Positions 60,421 through 64,000 of a stretch of DNA of 64,000 bases are shown here, piece by piece; positions within the stretch are counted from its first letter, which is position 1; the number at the start of each line of letters is the position of its first letter. The notes beneath the pieces were generated by a model that saw nothing but the letters and a program-made list of their open reading frames with translations, did not search any database and was not told the DNA's origin. This DNA comes from DASRDR01 sp044867785 (GTDB taxonomy: Bacteria; Methylomirabilota; Methylomirabilia; Rokubacteriales; DASRDR01), in contig JBIOVM010000025.1 of NCBI GenBank assembly GCA_044867785.1, positions 6,551 through 70,550 of the forward strand, given 5' to 3'. The position numbers were made by a program, and so were the translations under genes.

Positions 60421-61008
60421 ATGGCCAGCGTCCCGTCCACGGCCGACGTCGTCGTCGTCGGCGGCGGCGTCCACGGCGCCAGCGCGGCCTACCACCTGGC
60501 GCGGCGCGGGGCGCGCCGGGTGGTCCTCGTCGAGCGAAAGTTCCTCGCGTCGGGGCCCACGGGGCGGTCGTCCGCCCTGGTCCGGCGCTTCTACGCGATG
60601 CCGTTTCTCACGCGGACCGCGAACGCCTCGGCCGAGGTCTTCCGCCACTGGGCCGACGTCGTCGGCGGGGGGGATCCCCGGGTTCCGTCAGGTCGGGGTC
60701 CTCTGGCTCACCGGCCCCGAGGATGCCGACAACCTCCGGACGAACGTGGAACGGGCCCGGGCCCTCGACGTGAACGTCCGGCCGCTGTCGCCGGGCGAGG
60801 TGCAGGCGCTCGTTCCCGCCATGGCGGTCGACGACGTGGCGCTCGGCGCCTACGAGGCGGAGTCGGGCTACGCGGACGCGGCCATGACCACGAGCGCCTT
60901 CGCGACGCGCGCGGGCGAGCTGGGCGCCACGGTCGTTCAGTACGTGGCGGTCGACGCGATCCTGACGCGGGGGAGCCGGGTGACCGGGGTGCGGACGGCC
61001 GCCGGTGA
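60421..61008 (+). CDS. FAD-dependent oxidoreductase (sarcosine oxidase-like), 5' part of frameshifted gene
   Basis: Residues 1-84 form the FAD-binding start of a DAO/SoxB-family enzyme: TADVVVVGGGVHGASAAYHL, VVLVERKFLASGPTGRSSAL, VRRFYAMPFLTRTANAS. After the G7 run at 60667-60673 the frame is wrong, and an Arg/Gly-rich nonsense tail runs to a stop at 61008. Dropping one G joins it to the 3' part as VVGGGIPGFRQVGVLWLTG. The intact enzyme would have about 392 residues. Its neighbour, a homocysteine methyltransferase, suggests a role in sarcosine or dimethylglycine-type demethylation. Confidence 0.75.
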   Translation: MASVPSTADVVVVGGGVHGASAAYHLARRGARRVVLVERKFLASGPTGRSSALVRRFYAMPFLTRTANASAEVFRHWADVVGGGDPRVPSGRGPLAHRPRGCRQPPDERGTGPGPRRERPAAVAGRGAGARSRHGGRRRGARRLRGGVGLRGRGHDHERLRDARGRAGRHGRSVRGGRRDPDAGEPGDRGADGRR

Positions 61009-61600
61009 GATCCAGGCGCCCGCCGTCGTCGTGTGTGCCGGCCTCTGGGCGGGGCGCCTGCTGGGCCCGCTCGGGATCGAGGTGCCGGTCACGCCGACGC
61101 GTCACCAGATGTGCTTCTTCCGCCGCCCGCCGGAGTTCGGCCCCCACCCGGCCGTCCTCGATCGGCCGCAGCGCGCGTACATGCGCCCGGAAACCGGGAA
61201 TCTGACGATCCACGGGCTGTTCGCCTACGAGGAGGCGGTCGACCCGGACCACTACAACGAAGGGGCCGATCCGGGCGAGGTGCTGCGGAACTCGGAGCTG
61301 ATCGCCCAGCGGTTCCCGGCGATGGAGCACGGCCTCTCGATGGGCGGGTACTCCGGCGTCTACGACAACACCCCGGACCACGAGCCGGTGCTCGGCGCCG
61401 TGGCCGAGTACGCCGGGCTGTACGTCGACTTCGGCTGGAGCGGGCACGGCTTCAAGCACGCGCCGGCGATCGGGGATATCCTGGCCCAGGTCGTGCTGGA
61501 GGGCCGGGCGTCCGGATGGGACCTCGAGCCGCTCCGCTGGTCCCGGTTCCGGGACGGGGCCCTCCTGCCGCGAGCCTCGGCGGCCGACCCGCCGCACTGA
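60746..61600 (+). CDS. FAD-dependent oxidoreductase (sarcosine oxidase-like), 3' part of frameshifted gene
   Basis: The correct frame is open from 60674, and the first usable start inside it is the ATG at 60746. The 284 residues contain the substrate and FAD-closing parts of the DAO fold: GAYEAESGYADAAMTTSAFA, APAVVVCAGLWAGRLLGPLG, MCFFRRPPEFGPHP and the C-terminal FAD motif YVDFGWSGHGFKHAPAIGDI. Alone it lacks the Rossmann domain and cannot bind FAD normally. Whether the break is genuine, phase-variable or a sequencing error in the G-run cannot be decided here. Confidence 0.82.
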   Translation: MERARALDVNVRPLSPGEVQALVPAMAVDDVALGAYEAESGYADAAMTTSAFATRAGELGATVVQYVAVDAILTRGSRVTGVRTAAGEIQAPAVVVCAGLWAGRLLGPLGIEVPVTPTRHQMCFFRRPPEFGPHPAVLDRPQRAYMRPETGNLTIHGLFAYEEAVDPDHYNEGADPGEVLRNSELIAQRFPAMEHGLSMGGYSGVYDNTPDHEPVLGAVAEYAGLYVDFGWSGHGFKHAPAIGDILAQVVLEGRASGWDLEPLRWSRFRDGALLPRASAADPPH

Positions 61601-61643
61601 CCCGTCGAAGACCAGACAACCCTCGAGCGAGAGGAAGGACGCC

Positions 61644-62741
61644 ATGGCGACGAAGACGGCGAAGAAGACCGGATCGAAGACGAAGAAGCCACTGGGACTC
61701 ATGGAGCGGCTCGCGACGGGTCCCGTGATCTGCGCGGAGGGATATCTCTTCGAGTTCGAGCGCCGCGGCTATCTCCAGGCCGGCGCCTTCGTGCCCGAGG
61801 TGGTGCTGGAGCACCCGGACCTGGTCGAGGGGCTCCACCGGGACTTCGTCCACGCCGGCTCGGACGTCGTCGAGGCGTTCACGTACTACGCCCACCGCGC
61901 CAAGATGAAGATCGTCGGGCGGGAGCGCGACCTCGAGCGGATCAACCGGACGGCGCTGAAGCTCGCGAAGAAGGTGGCGCGCGCGACCGGCACGCTGCTG
62001 GCCGGGAACATCTGCAACACGAGCATCTACGGGCCCGACGATGCCAAGTCGCACAAGGAGGCCCGGCGGATCTTCGACGAGCAGATCGGCTGGGCGGTGG
62101 ACGCGGGGGTCGACTTCATCGTGGGGGAAACCTACAGCACGGGCGGCGAGGCCCTGCTGGCGCTGGAGGCGATCCGCCAGTCGGGTAAGCCTGCCGTGAT
62201 CACGCTGGCCGTCCCGCGGGAAGGGCGGATGCGCGAGGGCTGGAGCGTCGCCGACACCGCGCGGCGGCTCGAAGCGGCGGGCGCGGACGTGGTCGGTCTC
62301 AACTGCTCGCGCGGTCCGGCGACCATGATGCCTCTGCTCCAGGAGATCCGGGCCGCCGTGCGCTGCCACGTCGCGGCGCTGCCGGTGCCGTATCGCACGA
62401 CGCCGGCGGAGCCCACCTTCCAGTCGCTGAACGACCCCCACTGCAAGGTGATTCCCGACAATCGCCCGTTCCCGGCGGCGCTCGATCCCTTCGTGTGCAA
62501 CCGCTACGAGATCGCCCAGTTCGGCAAGGAGGCCTACGATCTCGGGGTGCGCTATCTCGGCGTCTGCTGCGGCGCCGGGCCGCATCACGTCCGGAGCCTG
62601 GCCGAGGGGCTGGGCCGGCGCCCGCCCGCCAGCCGCTACTCGCCCGACATGTCCAAGCACATCTTGTTCGGGACCGACAAGCGGCTCAGGCAGGACAACC
62701 TCGCCTACGGATTGTCGTACCGGCGGCCGTCGGGCGCCTGA
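61644..62741 (+). CDS. Homocysteine S-methyltransferase (betaine-type)
   Basis: The 365-residue TIM-barrel enzyme transfers a methyl group to homocysteine, making methionine. Zinc ligands are Cys221 (VVGLNCSRGP) and Cys308/Cys309 (YLGVCCGAGPHHVRSLAEGL). Other family residues are GAFVPEVVLEHPDLVEGLHR, HAGSDVVEAFTYYAHRAKMK and DFIVGETYSTGGEALLALEA. A lysine-rich tail of about 15 residues (ATKTAKKTGSKTKK) precedes the barrel and is unusual. Beside the FAD oxidoreductase it suggests glycine-betaine breakdown: methyl transfer to homocysteine, then oxidation of the demethylated amine. Confidence 0.92.
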   Translation: MATKTAKKTGSKTKKPLGLMERLATGPVICAEGYLFEFERRGYLQAGAFVPEVVLEHPDLVEGLHRDFVHAGSDVVEAFTYYAHRAKMKIVGRERDLERINRTALKLAKKVARATGTLLAGNICNTSIYGPDDAKSHKEARRIFDEQIGWAVDAGVDFIVGETYSTGGEALLALEAIRQSGKPAVITLAVPREGRMREGWSVADTARRLEAAGADVVGLNCSRGPATMMPLLQEIRAAVRCHVAALPVPYRTTPAEPTFQSLNDPHCKVIPDNRPFPAALDPFVCNRYEIAQFGKEAYDLGVRYLGVCCGAGPHHVRSLAEGLGRRPPASRYSPDMSKHILFGTDKRLRQDNLAYGLSYRRPSGA

Positions 62742-62743
62742 GG

Positions 62744-62917
62744 GCGCCCGGTGGCAACTCGATCATGGTGAACCGGGCTCGCACCACCCACCGCTGGCTC
62801 GGCGCGGAGCAGCAGGCGGCGCTCGGCATCGGGCCGGGCACGTCGGTCGGGATCGAGGGCGTCGAGGACGTGCTGGAGGATCTGGACCAGGCGCTCCGGA
62901 CCTGCCAGACGGCCTGA
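62744..62917 (+). pseudogene. C-terminal remnant of a PLP-dependent Cys/Met-metabolism enzyme
   Basis: The readable residues GGNSIMVNRARTTHRWLGAE, QQAALGIGPGT and SVGIEGVEDVLEDLDQALR match the last ~55 residues of cystathionine gamma-synthase, lyase or O-acetylhomoserine sulfhydrylase proteins. The usual VRL between GPGT and SVGIE is missing, and nothing of the remaining ~350 residues is present. It begins directly after the homocysteine methyltransferase stop, so an upstream deletion probably fused the two. An ATG at 62765 could start a ~50-residue peptide, but function is unlikely. Confidence 0.65.
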
Positions 62918-62920
62918 GCG

Positions 62921-63180
62921 CTACGGTCCTCGGCGCGGCACGCGCTGCAGGAACTCCACCAACTGGCGCTTCCACCACTTCGCCTGGGCGGTAGTGCCGT
63001 GCCCGGCGGTCTCCTCGCTCCCGGGGATGAGCACCAGGCGGGCGTCCTTGACGCGTTTGAGCTCGCGCTCCATGATCCCGAGCTCCGGCGGGTTGCGCTC
63101 GTCGTCCGCGGAGTTGATGGCCAGGACCGCCGCCCGGATAAGCTCCAGCCCCGGTGAGGCGTCGTAGCCGTGGGAGGACC
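62921..63180 (-). pseudogene. C-terminal remnant of an alpha/beta hydrolase (homoserine acetyltransferase-like)
   Basis: On the minus strand, 63180-62921 reads SSHGYDASPGLELIRAAVLA, INSADDERNPPELGIMEREL and LIPGSEETAGHGTTAQAKWW, ending at TAG. This is the last ~85 residues of the MetX-like alpha/beta hydrolases, including the catalytic Asp turn (SADDE) and His (GHGTT). The N-terminal two-thirds with the nucleophile is gone. Its 5' end runs directly into the spermidine-synthase-like remnant, as expected from one deletion between neighbouring minus-strand genes. Confidence 0.7.
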
Positions 63181-63185
63181 GTGCC

Positions 63186-64000
63186 GCGGTCCCCGAACGC
63201 CTCGACCAGCCCCTGGGCGTTCCCGCCGGCGGCGTTCAGGTAGAGATGCCGCGGCGCCTCGAATTCGAGGTAGCCGTTGTCTTGTGCGACCCCCGCGCGT
63301 AGCCGGCGACGTCGCCGGCGTCGAGGACCAGGCGGGCGACCACGTCCTCCGCCCCGCCGAGCCCGACCCGGCCGAGATCGTGCCGCACGCGAGCCTCCTC
63401 CAAGCGTCGCTCGAGATCCGCCAGGTCGAGGTGGAGGGGGCGCTCGCTGCCGACGAGAACGGTGTCCCCGGGCGAGGTGCGGAAGACGACCACATGGGGG
63501 AACACGGCGTGGAACGTGGCGACCACCGACTGGAACATGTCCGGGGACAGCTGGTAGAGCTGGGCCCACTGGCCGAAGACGCCGCCCGGCCGGAGCTGGC
63601 TCCGCGCCAGCTGGAAGAAGTCCGTCGTGAAGAGGCTTGACACCCCGGTCATCCACGGATTGGACGGCTCGGAGATGATCACGTCGAAACGCTCCCGGGC
63701 CAGCGTCAGGAACCCGCGGGCGTCGTTGACGACCAGGCGGGTCCGCCCGTCCTCGAGGGGCCGCGCGCTGACCGCGTCGCGTGGGCATCGCGAGCGCGTA
63801 GGCGCCGATCCCGAGCTCGAGCACGCCGTAAGCCAGGACGGGCCGGCGAACGCGCGCGGCCAGGCGTCCGCCGGCCCAGCTGCCGAGCGCGAGCCCCGCC
63901 ATGAAGGCCGCGAGGGTGGTGCTGACCGCCAGCGCGGTGGCGCCGAAGACGAGCGTGAGCCACCGGAGCCAGACGACCTCGTAGATCAGGCCGCTCGCGC
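63186..64000 (-). pseudogene. Decayed MFS/spermidine-synthase-like fusion gene
   Basis: From 64000 leftwards the minus strand encodes SGLIYEVVWLRWLTLVFGAT, then AGLALGSWAGGRLAARVRRP and LGIGAYALAMPT, the first helices of the membrane part of MFS-spermidine synthase fusions. Near 63765-63780 this jumps, in a different frame, to RPLEDGRTRLVVNDARGFLT and FDVIISEPSNPWMTGVSSLF, which belong to the synthase domain. Most of the membrane domain and the first half of the synthase domain are therefore missing. A second frame change near 63280-63295 separates DAGDVAGYARG from QDNGYLEFEAPRHLYLNAAG. The gene is also cut by the window edge. It is a pseudogene as it stands. Confidence 0.75.

Noticed and set aside
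1..64000. CRISPR arrays, insertion sequences, prophage genes, tRNA or rRNA genes
   Set aside because: I looked for regularly spaced repeats, transposase motifs, phage structural genes and cloverleaf-like or rRNA-like sequence and saw none. The only dispersed repeat found is the 28-base pair.

Overview
The window is very GC-rich bacterial DNA with dense coding, many GTG and TTG starts, 4-base GTGA overlaps inside operons, a Pal-type OmpA lipoprotein (so a Gram-negative envelope), a malate synthase, a DnaE2-type error-prone polymerase and several ABC importers for organic solutes. This fits an uncultured high-GC soil or groundwater lineage such as Rokubacteria/Methylomirabilota or a deltaproteobacterium-like group. 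That placement is inference from gene style only: no rRNA or tRNA gene was seen. I also saw no insertion sequence, CRISPR array or prophage.

Layout. 1-480: decayed remnants (a frameshifted DUF4160 gene and the N-terminus of a type I restriction R subunit). 536-5089: dnaE2, a methyltransferase and pal. 5090-7846: a TPP riboswitch followed by a PhnDCE-type ABC importer, which points to a thiamine-related substrate rather than a phosphonate. 7977-11440: malate synthase, an unassigned conserved protein and a cupin. 11503-18527: a glycan-assembly cluster (four glycosyltransferases, a histidine phosphatase, a polysaccharide deacetylase and a methyltransferase). 18760-28188: an oligopeptide-type importer whose binding protein is on the opposite strand; between them lie an aberrant ABC exporter-like protein and a stand-alone cyclic-nucleotide-binding protein.

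28380-44060 is rich in signalling genes: secreted proteins, a heme c-binding HAMP sensor, a nucleotide-cyclase-like protein, a DUF2868/GTPase pair, a receiver-cyclase protein, and a very large multi-GAF hybrid histidine kinase that is split by an 8-bp tandem duplication. A cupin, an SDR oxidoreductase and a PA14-like secreted protein follow. 44335-51574: a radical SAM/SPASM protein, RecQ and a 1349-residue NtrC-like/ATPase/TPR regulator. 51729-56986: an iron(III)-type ABC importer in one operon with an MmgE/PrpD dehydratase. 57118-59982: a nitroreductase-like protein and two TPR proteins.

60208-62741 holds a methylamine or one-carbon pair: an FAD oxidoreductase broken by one extra G in a G7 run, and a homocysteine S-methyltransferase. 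62744-64000 is a graveyard of fused gene remnants: a PLP sulfhydrylase tail, an alpha/beta hydrolase tail and an internally deleted spermidine-synthase-like gene.

The most distinctive items are the TPP-riboswitch-controlled PhnDCE importer, the ABC exporter-like protein lacking Q-loop Gln, catalytic Glu and switch His but carrying a ~270-residue insertion, the duplication-split hybrid kinase feeding a receiver-cyclase, and the decay zones at both ends.
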